Origin: an uncultured Prevotellaceae bacterium
GTDB lineage: Bacteria; Bacteroidota; Bacteroidia; Bacteroidales; Bacteroidaceae
DNA length: 64,000 nucleotides
Reading direction: 5' to 3'
Assembly (NCBI GenBank): GCA_900314655.1
Contig: OMWC01000017.1
Span: forward strand, 1-64,000
Shown here: in pieces, positions 25,601 to 33,643 of the stretch
How positions within the stretch are numbered: position 1 is the stretch's first letter
Layout of the letters: the number at the start of each line of letters is the position of its first letter
The notes under the pieces: generated by a model
Database searches by the model: none
The model's input: the letters and a program-made list of their open reading frames with translations, nothing else
What the model was told of the DNA's origin: nothing
Program-made: the position numbers and the translations under genes

Positions 25601-27286
25601 CTGCTGCCCGACACTTCGATCACCGTTTCGCACGGCAAGAACAGCAAGCGTCTGATAGTATCGGCCAAGACGAAGGACGGCAAGTCGTTTAAGTTGAAAT
25701 ACAAGGTAGTTGACCAGAATAAGATAAAGATTACCTCGAAGGTGGACACCTCAACGGCCATCAAAATAGCCGTCACAGCCAAGGAACCGCTTGACGACCA
25801 GAAGTGGTACAAGACCGCTCAGGTGCTGGCCCGTGGATTGATGATGGTGCGCAACGTGTCTTTCACTTACAACAATCAGTATGGTATGGCTCTCCCGGGC
25901 TTCCTGCCTAATGTGGGCAATGCCTTCGGACAGTATAATGGCAATGTGCTCGCACCGGGACTCGACTTCGCTTTCGGTATGGCCGGTGACAGCTATATCA
26001 ATAAGGCCGTTGACAATAAATGGCTGCTGATGGCCGACAACATATCTACGCCCGCTACCACTAGTGCCATGGAGGACCTCCAGTTGAGAATGACCTTGGA
26101 GCCCGTGAAGAATCTGAAGATTGACCTCAATGCGGCTCACACGCAGAATAAGGCCCGCAGCGTGCAGTATATGTATAGCGGCATGCCCACGATGCAGAGC
26201 GGATCATTATCCATGACCACCATTTCCATCAAGTCGGCCCTTGAGGGAATGGGCAATGCCAACAATGGCTACCACAGCAAGTCGTTTGAGAAATTCTGCC
26301 AGTCGATTGGCGGCTATCGCGAGAAGGTTCAGGCCCAGTATGCCGATGCCGTTTATCCCTCGACTATGGGGGGCTATGGAGGACGTCAGTATGATGCAGC
26401 TAATGGCGAAGTGCAGAAGTATAGCGGCGACGTGCTTATACCGGCCTTCCTCAACAGTTATACTGCAATGTCGTCAGGTCTCGACATCTTCCCCGGACTT
26501 TTCCGGATGCTGCCTAACTGGACACTGAGATACAGTGGCCTCGGACAGCTGCCTTGGTTCCGTGACCACTTCAAGAGCGTCAATATCAACCACTCCTACA
26601 AGAGCATCTATTCGGTAGGTTCCTATAGCAGTTACAGCACGTGGCAGGAATATATGAACGGTCTCGGATTCATCAAGGATGCCACTACGGGCAATCCCGT
26701 TCCTTCATCGATGTTCAATGTATCCACCGTGAGCATCAACGAATCTTTTGCTCCACTCTTGGGAGTCGATGTGACACTGCTGAACAACCTCACCTGCAAA
26801 CTCGAATACCGTACCACCCGCGTGCTTACGCTCTCGATGACCTCCGTGCAGATCAATGAGGCACTCTCCAAGGACTGGGTCGTAGGCATGGGCTACAAGA
26901 TCAGCGATTTCAATTTCTTCGGACTTGCTGGAGGCGGCAATTCCCGCAAGGTGAAGGGTAAGGGCAAGAATAACCAAAATGAGGAGAAAAGGTCATCCAC
27001 GACGACGAAGAAGAGTGGCGTGAACCATGACCTCAACCTCCGTCTTGATTTCAGTCTCCGTAATCAGGCTTCACTCAGTCGCGACATTGCTACGATGACC
27101 AGTGCTGCATCCAGCGGAAACCGAGCCTTGAAGTTCTCCTTCAGTGCCGACTACACACTCTCCCGAATGCTCACGATGAGTTTCTTCTACGACCAGCAGA
27201 CCAACACCCCGTTGCTCTCATCGTCGAGCTATCCTACCACAACGCGCGACTTTGGACTCTCCGTGAAGTTCTCGCTGACAAGGTGA
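19682..27286 (+). CDS. sprA: SprA/SOV, outer-membrane translocon of the type IX secretion system
   Basis: The protein has about 2534 residues from this start, typical of SprA (about 2400-2500). SprA forms the very large beta-barrel through which T9SS cargo crosses the outer membrane. Visible features are a signal peptide (MGRLKWILMVMVLVSMNVLA), two SprA_N-like repeats, including GKVGDKVNMNLNYNTDATFDY and later FSGKAQGTQDNASYLDDFENTK, and a C-terminus ending in a strand with a terminal aromatic-rich pattern. Translation could start 14 codons upstream at 19640, but those residues come from the CCTGAAACTTGGAACC spacer repeat and would spoil the signal peptide. Residues about 43-76 are also odd: they are encoded by a C/G-rich palindrome plus a CACTCTTCACT repeat, an insertion just behind the signal peptide. 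PorV-like or cargo genes are not in the window. Confidence 0.95.
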   Translation: MGRLKWILMVMVLVSMNVLAWTSAPWLQDDPRRRQQRTTLPQEGRAPLNPLQGGTLGKGRGEKKDSSLFTLHSSLLIDDEEIPDSLLNPRWKIQRTQPITQEDLKRGAADLMMPQNIEQKVEYNDTLGGYLIGSKMGNQYLGAPVLMTAEEFGEWCNAQLQRDFYRKKNNEIYQAKGKEKFDFTDMHFELGPAEKIFGPGGVRVKTQGTAELKLGATMKNVDNPSLPIRNRKTTTMNFDEKINLSVNGKVGDKVNMNLNYNTDATFDYDAQNMKLKYEGKEDEIVKLVEGGNVSFPSNSTLIRGASSLFGIRTDLQFGKLKLQTVVSQKKSSSKSVSSKGGVQTTPFELDVADYEENRHFFLSAFFREKYNASMKKLPNLTTGITINRVEVWVTNKTGTTTNTRNIVAFNDLGDGPVATIPAQNSANGLYAQLTSTYVDARNIDQTTSVLDGHDGLEGGTTYEKLESARLLNSSEYTLNSAMGYISLKTALQTDQVLAVAYEYTYNSQTYQVGEFASDVTGNTTNALYVKSLKNTSQSPKMSNWKLMMRNVYYLASTVERDKFRLDVKYQSDTTGVYLSYIPEAQVKDLPIIKLIGADRLDNNNKAHSNGYFDYVSGYTVSNGRVFFPCVEPFGKDLQDYLQSYGIPSAVAQKYAFTELYDTTKTAAKQVAEKDKYLLVGQFRGSNASVISLGAYNVPPGSVVVTAGGQELHEGSDYSVDYNAGEVTILNQSIIDAGTAVNVSLESLTDYGQMRKTMFGLNWEYDFSKNFQMSGTVQHLSEQALTTKVSMGAEPLNNTLWGVNLNWKKESQWLTNMLDKLPGLHLTQPSQISLTGEFAQLFSGKAQGTQDNASYLDDFENTKNTIDVSSPHSWIISSVPSTIAGYNDKTSVQSGYNRALLSWYNIDPLFTRQSSSLTPGHIRSDLEQLSNHYVREVPVRELYPNRDQSSYNGATATLPILNLAYYPQERGPYNLDPNLNADGTLPNPQQRWGGMMRKLDTNDFETANIEYIEFWMMDPFAYTGSDRSYGGELYIDLGEVSEDVLRDGKKFYESGMPVDGSSAFTTTQWGKIPTSSTVTYAFATTSGSRALQDVGYNGLTDEEERSFGDYQTFLQNIRGAVSDSAYQAISADPANDNYHYFRGSDFDRNETSILDRYKRINMPQGNSPDSDSRTESYDTSYKTTPDVEDINQDYTLNEYEKYFHYHVSLHPGDTILGQNFIVDKRIGRPNLRNGKQGYVTWYQYRIPLDRWEEKFGSISDFSSIRFMRMYLTGFEKPIVLRFGSLDLVRGEWRFYEQSLNTGASEGGSMAVSAVNIEENNDKKPVNYVLPPGIRREQDPTQPQLVESNEQALNMVVENLGNGESKAVYKNSTLDLRQYKRLEMFVHANAMEQNITNLKDKELAIFIRLGSDYKNNYYEYLIPLDLTPAGHYDRYSPADCRAVWPENNMLNIPLEIFTQVKKMRNRAKSENPSLYSFSVPFTYTDPDHPNNVVTVLGNPSLGEVKTMMIGVRNMVPQPKSGEVWVNELRLKEYNNNGGWAAQGTLNVQMSDFGVVNVSGKYQSEGFGGLEDGVSNRSTNDHGAYSVTTNLELGKFFPDKAKVSAPLYYSVTKEKKKPKYNPLDTDMLLKDALEATADKAEKDSIERIAVTRNTSTNFALNNWRVGIATKRHPMPYDPANFSFSYSHSHNHSQGETTVYENEDQWRGSLNYSYTPVYKAWEPFKKPFAKNKSKWLDILKRFGLNWLPQNISFNTDMTRYYHELQERDMEDVGGSQLPVSFSSQFLWNREFSIRWDLTKNLHMNFSSGTHAEIEEPYFQINKDLYPTEYAAWKDSVWTSIKHLGTPLDYGQNFTASYQLPLNLIPIFDWVNADASFKSSYKWLRGTADEDGKSYGNTITNDRHLTINGTFSLERLYNHIPFLKKANDRFNKTPSRTTNNRKTPNRNNRNNNKKDDKDSKAEAKTLPKNKRAFEKEITLLPDTSITVSHGKNSKRLIVSAKTKDGKSFKLKYKVVDQNKIKITSKVDTSTAIKIAVTAKEPLDDQKWYKTAQVLARGLMMVRNVSFTYNNQYGMALPGFLPNVGNAFGQYNGNVLAPGLDFAFGMAGDSYINKAVDNKWLLMADNISTPATTSAMEDLQLRMTLEPVKNLKIDLNAAHTQNKARSVQYMYSGMPTMQSGSLSMTTISIKSALEGMGNANNGYHSKSFEKFCQSIGGYREKVQAQYADAVYPSTMGGYGGRQYDAANGEVQKYSGDVLIPAFLNSYTAMSSGLDIFPGLFRMLPNWTLRYSGLGQLPWFRDHFKSVNINHSYKSIYSVGSYSSYSTWQEYMNGLGFIKDATTGNPVPSSMFNVSTVSINESFAPLLGVDVTLLNNLTCKLEYRTTRVLTLSMTSVQINEALSKDWVVGMGYKISDFNFFGLAGGGNSRKVKGKGKNNQNEEKRSSTTTKKSGVNHDLNLRLDFSLRNQASLSRDIATMTSAASSGNRALKFSFSADYTLSRMLTMSFFYDQQTNTPLLSSSSYPTTTRDFGLSVKFSLTR
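19806..19906 (+). repeat. Palindrome and CACTCTT microrepeat read in frame within sprA
   Basis: CCCCTCC-AA-GGGGGG (about 19829-19843) and a second AAGGGGAGGGG arm are followed by four copies of a TTCACTC unit (19880-19905). Together they encode about 34 residues between the signal peptide and the first conserved SprA region, with no frameshift or stop. Confidence 0.7.
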
Positions 27287-27312
27287 TTATTAATTATGTT
27301 AAAATAACGATT

Positions 27313-28803
27313 ATGAGAAAAAGAAACTTATTGACAATGCTTTTCCTTTGCGCAATGACGCTCCCTACCATGGCGCGGGCTGTAGGTGAAATCCGTCCGA
27401 AACTGGTGGTGGGCATCGCCGTAGATCAAATGCGCTGGGATTATCTTTACCGTTTCTATGATGAGTATGTGGACGGTGGTTTCCGCCGCATGCTCCGCGA
27501 TGGCTATTCCTTTGAGAACTGCCAGATCAACTACATCCCTTCTGTGACAGCCATTGGCCATACCTCTTTATATACAGGATCGGTGCCAAGCATCCATGGT
27601 ATTGCAGGCAACAATTTCCTTAAAAATGGTAAGATGGTCTATTGCTGCAGAGATACCACCGTGCAGACAGTTGGCTCCAATACCAAGGCTGGTCAGATGT
27701 CGCCTCTCAACCTTCAGGTGACCACTATCGGCGACGAACTGAAGACCGCCACCTCCTGGAAGTCGAAGGTCGTCGGCATTTCGTTCAAGGACCGTGCGGC
27801 TATCCTTCCCGCAGGCCATAGTGCTGATGCTGCCTATTGGTTCGACAAGGATGCCAAGTGCTTCATCAGTAGCACCTATTACATGGAGAAATTGCCTCAG
27901 TGGGTGAATGCTTACAATGAGAAGATTAACAAGAAACTTCCCATCGACGACATCCAGTATCAGCCCTATGGCAACCAGATCGTGATGGAGATGGCGAAGG
28001 CCGCCATCAAAGGTGAGCGTCTTGGTCAGCGTGATGAGACCGACATGATCTGCGTCAGTTTCTCTTGTCCTGACATCACCGGCCATCAGTATGGCACCCA
28101 CCATGAACTGACCCACAAACAGTATATCGGGCTCGACAAGCAGCTGGCTGAATTCTTTACATATCTCGACCGTACGGTAGGGCAGGGGCAGTGGCTTGCT
28201 TTCCTCAGTGCCGATCATGGAGCAGCCAACAGCATTAAGCAAAATCTGGAGCACAAGATTCCGGCAGGCAATTTCTCGAACGGCAAGACGCGCGATGCAC
28301 TCAACGCAATGCTTGCCTCAAAGTTCTCTACCTCGGAAAAATTGATTCCCGAACTCTTTGACTACAAGGTGGAGCTCGACCGCGAGGCAATAGCCCGTGC
28401 CAGACTGAAGACCTGCGACGTGAAACAAGCCATCAAGGAATACCTTGAGAAAGACACCATGGTGATGTATGTCGTTGACATGGAACATGCTGCTGAGGCT
28501 CCTGTTCCTGCCGCCATACGCGAAAAGATTATTAATGGCTATAACCGTGAGCGCAGCGGCGATATTCAGATTGTTCTCAAGCCTCAGTTCCTGAGTGGAT
28601 GGCGCAACATGGGATACGGCACTTCCCACGGCCTGTGGAATCCCTACGACTGTCACATCCCCTTTGTGCTTTTGGGATGGGGTGTTGAGCATGGTGCCTA
28701 TCATCACGAAGTCCATATCACGGATATTGCCCCTACCGTCTGCTCCCTCATCCACATCCAGATGCCCAGCGGCTGTATCGGACAGGGTGTTTACGAAGAA
28801 TAA
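27313..28803 (+). CDS. PafA-like periplasmic alkaline phosphatase
   Basis: The 496-residue protein (start at MRKRNLLTM, 10 codons inside the longest frame, giving a clean signal peptide that ends near ARA) belongs to the alkaline phosphatase superfamily of type-I phosphodiesterase/PafA enzymes. Candidate metal ligands and nucleophile are visible: D in GIAVDQMRW, the nucleophile threonine in SVTAIGHTSLYTG, D and H in CPDITGHQYG, DH in LSADHGA and H in GTSHG. It hydrolyses phosphomonoesters in the periplasm for phosphate scavenging. It lies 26 bp after sprA and shares the strand, and ends at a perfect terminator, so it may be co-transcribed with sprA. Confidence 0.9.
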   Translation: MRKRNLLTMLFLCAMTLPTMARAVGEIRPKLVVGIAVDQMRWDYLYRFYDEYVDGGFRRMLRDGYSFENCQINYIPSVTAIGHTSLYTGSVPSIHGIAGNNFLKNGKMVYCCRDTTVQTVGSNTKAGQMSPLNLQVTTIGDELKTATSWKSKVVGISFKDRAAILPAGHSADAAYWFDKDAKCFISSTYYMEKLPQWVNAYNEKINKKLPIDDIQYQPYGNQIVMEMAKAAIKGERLGQRDETDMICVSFSCPDITGHQYGTHHELTHKQYIGLDKQLAEFFTYLDRTVGQGQWLAFLSADHGAANSIKQNLEHKIPAGNFSNGKTRDALNAMLASKFSTSEKLIPELFDYKVELDREAIARARLKTCDVKQAIKEYLEKDTMVMYVVDMEHAAEAPVPAAIREKIINGYNRERSGDIQIVLKPQFLSGWRNMGYGTSHGLWNPYDCHIPFVLLGWGVEHGAYHHEVHITDIAPTVCSLIHIQMPSGCIGQGVYEE

Positions 28804-28805
28804 GA

Positions 28806-28831
28806 AAAAGGCTCTCGATTGAGAGCCTTTT
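28806..28831. terminator. Terminator between the phosphatase gene and nadB
   Basis: AAAAGGCTCTC (28806-28816), loop GATT, GAGAGCCTTTT (28821-28831): a perfect 11-bp stem that works in both directions for the convergent genes. Confidence 0.92.
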
Positions 28832-28839
28832 CTGTTGGT

Positions 28840-30426
28840 TTATTTGTCGTATGCATGTACGGGATAGTCGGTGGTGAAGTGGAGCCCTCGGCACTCTTTG
28901 CGCTCAATGGCCCAGCGAGTGATGAGGTAGCCCACGTTGATCATGTTTCTGAGTTCGCAGATATCCTTTGATGCCTTTACTCGCTTGAAGAGATTCTCCG
29001 TCTCTTCGTAGAGCATGTCCAGACGGTCCCAGGCACGCTTCAGGCGAAGGTCGCTGCGCACGATGCCCACGTAGTTGGACATAATCTGATTCACTTCCTT
29101 GATGCTCTGCGTGATGAGCACTTTCTCCTCGTTGGTCATTGTGCCCTCGTCGTTCCATTCGGGCACTTTCTCATTGAAGTCGTATTCATCTACGTGTGCC
29201 AGCGAGTGCTTGGCGGCAGCATCGGCATAAACCACGGCCTCGATGAGTGAGTTGGAGGCCAGACGGTTGCCGCCGTGGAGTCCTGTGCAGGAGCATTCTC
29301 CAAGGGCGTAGAGACGGTCGATGGATGAGCATCCGTTTAAATCTACCTTGATACCGCCGCACATATAGTGGGCAGCGGGACGCACGGGTATATAGTCGCT
29401 GGTGATGTCGATGCCAATCGAGAGACACTTCTGGTAGATGTTGGGGAAGTGGTGGCGCGTCTCGGCAGGGTCCTTATGGGTGATGTCGAGGCAAACGTGG
29501 TCAATGCCGTGAATCTTCATTTCCTTGTCGATGGCGCGGGCCACGATGTCGCGAGGAGCCAGCGAGAGGCGCTCGTCGTATTTCTCCATGAAACTCTCGC
29601 CGTTGGGCAGTCGTAGAATGCCACCATAGCCGCGCATGGCCTCGGTGATGAGATAGGCGGGATGCGTCTCATTGGGATTATGCAGCACGGTGGGATGAAA
29701 CTGTACGAACTCCATGTCGGCCACCGTTCCCTTGGCACGATATACCATGGCAATACCGTCGCCCGTGGCAATGACAGGGTTGGAAGTGGTCAGATAGACG
29801 GCTCCGCATCCACCCGTGCACATCACGGTGACCTTTGACAGATAGGTGTCCACCTTCTGCGTCTCGGGATTAAGCACGTAGGCTCCGTAGCAGTTAATGT
29901 AGGGAGTGCGGCGTGTCACGCGGGCACCCAGATGGTGCTGCGTGATGATTTCCACGGCGAAGTGGTTCTCCTTGATTTCGATGTTGGGATTGTTGCGCAC
30001 GGCCTCCATCAGTCCGCGCTGTATCTCGGCTCCCGTATCGTCGGCATGGTGCAGGATGCGGAATTCCGAATGGCCTCCTTCGCGGTGAAGGTCAAATGAG
30101 CCGTCTTCCTTGCGGTCGAAGTTAACGCCCCACTTGACGAGTTCCTCTATCTGTGATGGCGCTTTACGGACCACCTGTTCCACGGCAGCACGGTCTGAGA
30201 TATAGTCGCCGGCAATCATCGTGTCCTCGATATGCTTTTCAAAATTATCAACCAGAAGGTTGGTGACCGAGGCCACGCCTCCTTGTGCAAACGACGTGTT
30301 TGCCTCTTCGAGGCTGGTCTTGCAGATCATGCAAATCTTACCTTTTTTCTCCCTAGCCACTTTCAGGGCATAGCTCATACCGGCCACTCCGGCACCGATG
30401 ATGAGGAAATCGTATTTGTGTACCAT
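28840..30426 (-). CDS. nadB: L-aspartate oxidase
   Basis: The protein oxidises L-aspartate to iminoaspartate for NAD synthesis. It has the FAD motif FLIIGAGVAGMSYAL near the N-terminus, SFAQGGVASV, the succinate-dehydrogenase-like active site HREGGHSEFRILH, FHPTVLHNP, and GECSCTGLHGGNRLASNSL. From this start it has 528 residues. A start nine codons further upstream (30453) is possible in the sequence, but it falls inside the -7 box at 30451-30458 and would not be transcribed. MVHKYDFLIIGAG is therefore chosen. The NadA and NadC genes are not adjacent. Confidence 0.95.
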   Translation of the reverse strand: MVHKYDFLIIGAGVAGMSYALKVAREKKGKICMICKTSLEEANTSFAQGGVASVTNLLVDNFEKHIEDTMIAGDYISDRAAVEQVVRKAPSQIEELVKWGVNFDRKEDGSFDLHREGGHSEFRILHHADDTGAEIQRGLMEAVRNNPNIEIKENHFAVEIITQHHLGARVTRRTPYINCYGAYVLNPETQKVDTYLSKVTVMCTGGCGAVYLTTSNPVIATGDGIAMVYRAKGTVADMEFVQFHPTVLHNPNETHPAYLITEAMRGYGGILRLPNGESFMEKYDERLSLAPRDIVARAIDKEMKIHGIDHVCLDITHKDPAETRHHFPNIYQKCLSIGIDITSDYIPVRPAAHYMCGGIKVDLNGCSSIDRLYALGECSCTGLHGGNRLASNSLIEAVVYADAAAKHSLAHVDEYDFNEKVPEWNDEGTMTNEEKVLITQSIKEVNQIMSNYVGIVRSDLRLKRAWDRLDMLYEETENLFKRVKASKDICELRNMINVGYLITRWAIERKECRGLHFTTDYPVHAYDK

Positions 30427-30450
30427 ATATTTGTTTTGGTTTTCAAGGGG

Positions 30451-30458
30451 CAAAGATA
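30451..30458 (-). promoter_or_regulatory. -7 box of nadB
   Basis: TATCTTTG on the minus strand, 25 bp upstream of the chosen start. The upstream AT-rich stretch has no exact TTG at the standard distance. The position of the box decides the nadB start. Confidence 0.6.
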
Positions 30459-30549
30459 ATAAAAAAAAGAAGAATAATTAATGAATAATGATTTTTTTTG
30501 CTATAATGCCGTTCATAAATACCTTAAACGGGAGAAATGGATTCCCGAT

Positions 30550-30725
30550 TTCCCATTTTCCCAAATTCCCATTTTTGGTTTTTTCAGGTAAGAGGAAAGG
30601 CAAAGAGAGAGAAATATATTAACATATATTATAGATATATATATTTATATATAAATATATATATCTATCTATTTTCTCACCGTCTATCTCGAATCATCAA
30701 AAATGGGAAAATGGGAAAATGGGAA
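30550..30725. repeat. Nested inverted repeat with a 38-bp perfect AT palindrome
   Basis: The outer arms are 30550-30576 (three TTCCCATTTT-type units) and 30699-30725 (the inverse), matching at 25 of 27 positions. Nearly concentric inside them is a perfect palindrome at 30631-30668, all A/T apart from one G/C pair near its ends. The whole block lies in the 770-bp nadB-tlpA spacer, which holds no credible gene. Confidence 0.8.
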
Positions 30726-30851
30726 TTTTTCTTTTCCCCTTTCCAGACGGGCCTTGTGGGGGTTTGTCAAGAAATAAGAAGAGCCGACAGCGGAAATCTC
30801 TGTAACGGCTTTTATAAAAAATTGTTAATAGGAATGTTTGCCCCTTGTAGC

Positions 30852-30872
30852 TCCCTTCCTAAGGGGGATTTT
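30852..30872. repeat. Degenerate C/G-rich palindrome
   Basis: CTCCCTTCCTAAGGGGGA with the flank GCCCCTTGTAG. It is a diverged member of the palindrome family, with imperfect arms. Confidence 0.45.
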
Positions 30873-30950
30873 CTGGCGGGTGCCTAAAACTCGTCTAGAT
30901 AGTGCACGATGCGATTCACCTGGCGGGGTGAGGCTCCTTTTTTTGCATCG

Positions 30951-31014
30951 TTTCCGTTGGGTGGAAGCAGGGCTTCCGTTGGGTGGAAGCGGTGTTTCCA
31001 CTTGGTGGAAGCAT
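30951..31014. repeat. Three tandem copies of a TTCC...GGAAGC hairpin unit
   Basis: Units of about 21-23 bp begin at 30951, 30974 and 30995. Each has TTTCC(G/A)(T/C)TTGGGTGGAAGC-like sequence, so TTCC pairs with GGAA within each unit. The third is the most perfect (TTTCCACttgGTGGAA). They lie upstream of the tlpA-like gene's promoter. Confidence 0.7.
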
Positions 31015-31158
31015 CGCAGACGGTTGCTAAGTTCCCATAAGTTGCCAAAAGGGAATATAACTCGCTTTAAGTCGCCGTAAGTCGCCTTAACGGCTCTTTG
31101 CTTCATGGAAAAGTTGTATCTTTACAATGCATTAATTAAAATAAAAACGCGGTTTTAT

Positions 31159-31189
31159 TTTGTATTGTTCTCATTTATTCGTAACTTTG
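31159..31189 (+). promoter_or_regulatory. Promoter of the tlpA-like/dacB run
   Basis: TTTG (31159-31162), a 19-bp spacer, and TAACTTTG (31182-31189). The -7 box ends only 9 bp before the first possible ATG (31199), so the mRNA leader is very short. Confidence 0.75.
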
Positions 31190-31198
31190 CAATATTAA

Positions 31199-32293
31199 AT
31201 GAAGTATATGAAAAAAGTTATTTTGATAGCCGCTCTCGTGGTGGCAGCGATGCCTTCGATGGCACAGGGATTAAAATATTCGGTCAACGGAACCTATACT
31301 GGTGAAGGCAAGAAAATCTATCTCATGGACCAACTGACGGAAAAAGCCATCGACAGCATGGTCGTAGCCGGTGGCAAGTTCTCATTCAGCGGCACAGCCC
31401 CGAAAGATGCCCTTATGGCTGTCATGGCTGAGGGTAAGACTTGGCAGACGCCATTCTTCAACGACGGCACCCCCGTGGCCATCAATGTCAACGACAGTAC
31501 GCTGACGGGTTCTCCGATGAATGAGCGTCTGACGAGGTACGACATAGAGTCAAACATCCCCAGCCGTGCTTTCTATGAGAAGGTTTCAAAGATGACCGAA
31601 GAGCAACTGCAGGCCCATCTGGAGGAACTCTCTGAGGAGAACAACAAGGTGATGACCGCACAGATTGCCTTTGCCAACAAGATATTCAAGGAGGAACGCC
31701 AGTCGCTTATACCGTTGGCTTTCGCCCAGTTGTATTTCTTCGACAATGGCATCGAGGCCTACGATGAGCTCGTCAAGGAGCAGGTGCCCTTTGCCAGCCA
31801 TCCTTATCTGAAGAAGGCAAAAGACGAGATAGCAGAACTGTTGAAGCATAATGGCAGCCCGAAGATGGATTTCGTAGGCCAGCAGTTTACTGACCTTGAG
31901 ATGGCCGATCCCGACGGCAAGATGCATAAAATCAGCGAGCTGGTAGGTTCGGGCAAGTGGGTGCTCGTGGATTTCTGGGCTTCGTGGTGTGGCCCTTGCC
32001 GTGCTGAGATGCCTAACGTGCTGGATGCCTACAACAAGTATCATGACAAAGGTTTCGAGGTCATAGGTGTGTCCTTCGACGAAAAGAAACCGGCATGGGT
32101 AAGAGCCATCTCACAGCTTCAAATGCCGTGGCTGCAGATTTCCGACCTGAAGGGCTGGAATAGTGCTGCTGCTCCTGCCTACAAGATTGATGCCATCCCC
32201 GACAATATCCTCATTGATCCCCAGGGGAAAATCATCGGTCGTGCCCTCCGTGGAAAGGCTCTACAAAACTGCTTGCAGAAGATATTTGAGTAG
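31199..32293 (+). CDS. TlpA-like thiol-disulfide oxidoreductase with DUF4369 domain
   Basis: The 364-residue protein has a signal peptide (MKKVILIAALVVAAMPSMAQ, starting at M4, codon 31208), a DUF4369 domain (about 25-120), a helical linker, and a C-terminal thioredoxin fold with WCGPC (W263-C267) and the cis-proline motif DAIPDNILIDPQG. It is probably a periplasmic reductase or lipoprotein-associated redox protein acting on secreted proteins or cytochromes. The start is MKYM (31199) or MKK (31208); the promoter is so close that the second may be the real one. dacB follows at 33 bp and is probably co-transcribed. Confidence 0.92.
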   Translation: MKYMKKVILIAALVVAAMPSMAQGLKYSVNGTYTGEGKKIYLMDQLTEKAIDSMVVAGGKFSFSGTAPKDALMAVMAEGKTWQTPFFNDGTPVAINVNDSTLTGSPMNERLTRYDIESNIPSRAFYEKVSKMTEEQLQAHLEELSEENNKVMTAQIAFANKIFKEERQSLIPLAFAQLYFFDNGIEAYDELVKEQVPFASHPYLKKAKDEIAELLKHNGSPKMDFVGQQFTDLEMADPDGKMHKISELVGSGKWVLVDFWASWCGPCRAEMPNVLDAYNKYHDKGFEVIGVSFDEKKPAWVRAISQLQMPWLQISDLKGWNSAAAPAYKIDAIPDNILIDPQGKIIGRALRGKALQNCLQKIFE

Positions 32294-32326
32294 TATTTTT
32301 TTGCAGCAGCATAAGACTCACAACAA

Positions 32327-33628
32327 ATGAAAAAACTTCTTTTGATATATTCAATGTTGATGCTGACCCTTTCTGCCGCTTTTGCGCAGCAGACGGGTGG
32401 AAGTAACCTTCTGGATGTGACCGTAGGGGAGCATGTGGACGGCTCTACGCCTACCGATTCCCTGACAACGGACTCGCTGGTCGCCGACACGCTTGCTCTG
32501 GACACCATTGCCGAACCCGTGGCGCTGCCCTGGCCGCAGAACGTGCAGGCCCGCCTCGATGCCATCCTGAAGAGCCGTCAGTTTCAGACCACGCAGATCG
32601 CACTTCAGGTATATGACCTGACCGCCGACTCCGTAATCTATCAGTACAACGAGCGGCAGCAGATGCGTCCGGCTTCCACGATGAAGATGATCAACGCCGT
32701 GACTTCACTCGATCGGCTGGGGGGCAGCTATCAGTTCAAGACGCGGCTCTATTACACGGGCAAGGTGGATTCCTGCGTGTTGCGTGGCAATCTGTATTGT
32801 AAGGGCGGTATGGACCCGGCCTTCAACGTGGATGACCTGAATGCCTTCGTGGAGAGCGTGAAAAAACTGGGCGTGGATACTATACGTGGCAATATCTATG
32901 CCGACCTCTCGATGAAGGACACCGATCGCTGGGGCGAAGGCTGGTGCTGGGATGACGACAACCCTTCACTCTCACCGCTGCTGGTGGGTAAGAAAGACCG
33001 TTTCATGAGCCGATTCGTGAAAGAACTCCGAGATGCCCGTATCGTTTTCGTCGGCGACACGCTTCGCGCCACTACACCTGCGGGAGCTACCGAACTGTGT
33101 GCTCGCTTCCACACCATGGACCAGATACTGATGCGGATGATGAAGAACTCAGACAATCTCTATGCCGAGTCGATGTTCTATCAACTGGCTGCCTTGGGCA
33201 ACCGCAAGGCTACAGCCAAGACGGGCCGTGAGCATGTGAACCGTTTGATTCAGAAATTGGGGCTCAATCCTGGCAACTACTATATAGCCGATGGTTCCGG
33301 ACTATCACTCTATAACTACGTGTCGGCGGAGTTGGAGGTGGCCTTCCTGCGCTATGCCTACCGCAACAACAATATCTACACCCCGTTGCTGACCTCGATG
33401 CCCATAGCAGGAGTGGATGGCACGCTGGAGAACCGCATGCGTACGGGCTTTGCCCGTGGCAATGTCAAGGCAAAGACAGGCACGGTGACGGGAGTCTCTG
33501 CCTTGGCGGGCTACCTGACGGCAGCCAATGGCCACCGCCTCTGTTTCTCGATTATCAATCAAGGTCAGCGTAAGGCCACGACCGTGCGTCCCTATCAGGA
33601 TCGCATCTGTGAAGCGTTGTGTAAGTAA
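32327..33628 (+). CDS. dacB: D-alanyl-D-alanine carboxypeptidase, PBP4 type (S13)
   Basis: The 433-residue periplasmic protein has a signal peptide and an acidic Thr/Asp/Ser linker (about 40-65). The S13 catalytic motifs are PASTMK (S117, K120), KNSDNL (SxN-type) and KAKTGTVTG. It removes the terminal D-alanine from, or cleaves cross-links in, peptidoglycan. It is short for the class because domain II is reduced (about 430 versus 450-480). It lies between the tlpA-like and mscS-like genes, all on the plus strand with gaps of 33 and 15 bp. Confidence 0.92.
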   Translation: MKKLLLIYSMLMLTLSAAFAQQTGGSNLLDVTVGEHVDGSTPTDSLTTDSLVADTLALDTIAEPVALPWPQNVQARLDAILKSRQFQTTQIALQVYDLTADSVIYQYNERQQMRPASTMKMINAVTSLDRLGGSYQFKTRLYYTGKVDSCVLRGNLYCKGGMDPAFNVDDLNAFVESVKKLGVDTIRGNIYADLSMKDTDRWGEGWCWDDDNPSLSPLLVGKKDRFMSRFVKELRDARIVFVGDTLRATTPAGATELCARFHTMDQILMRMMKNSDNLYAESMFYQLAALGNRKATAKTGREHVNRLIQKLGLNPGNYYIADGSGLSLYNYVSAELEVAFLRYAYRNNNIYTPLLTSMPIAGVDGTLENRMRTGFARGNVKAKTGTVTGVSALAGYLTAANGHRLCFSIINQGQRKATTVRPYQDRICEALCK

Positions 33629-33643
33629 CCTGAAACATGAAAC

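Noticed and set aside
30537..30887. 116-residue open frame in the nadB-tlpA spacer
   Set aside because: It is formed by the nested inverted repeat (FPIFPNSHF, IYIYIYL runs) and has no protein-like features.
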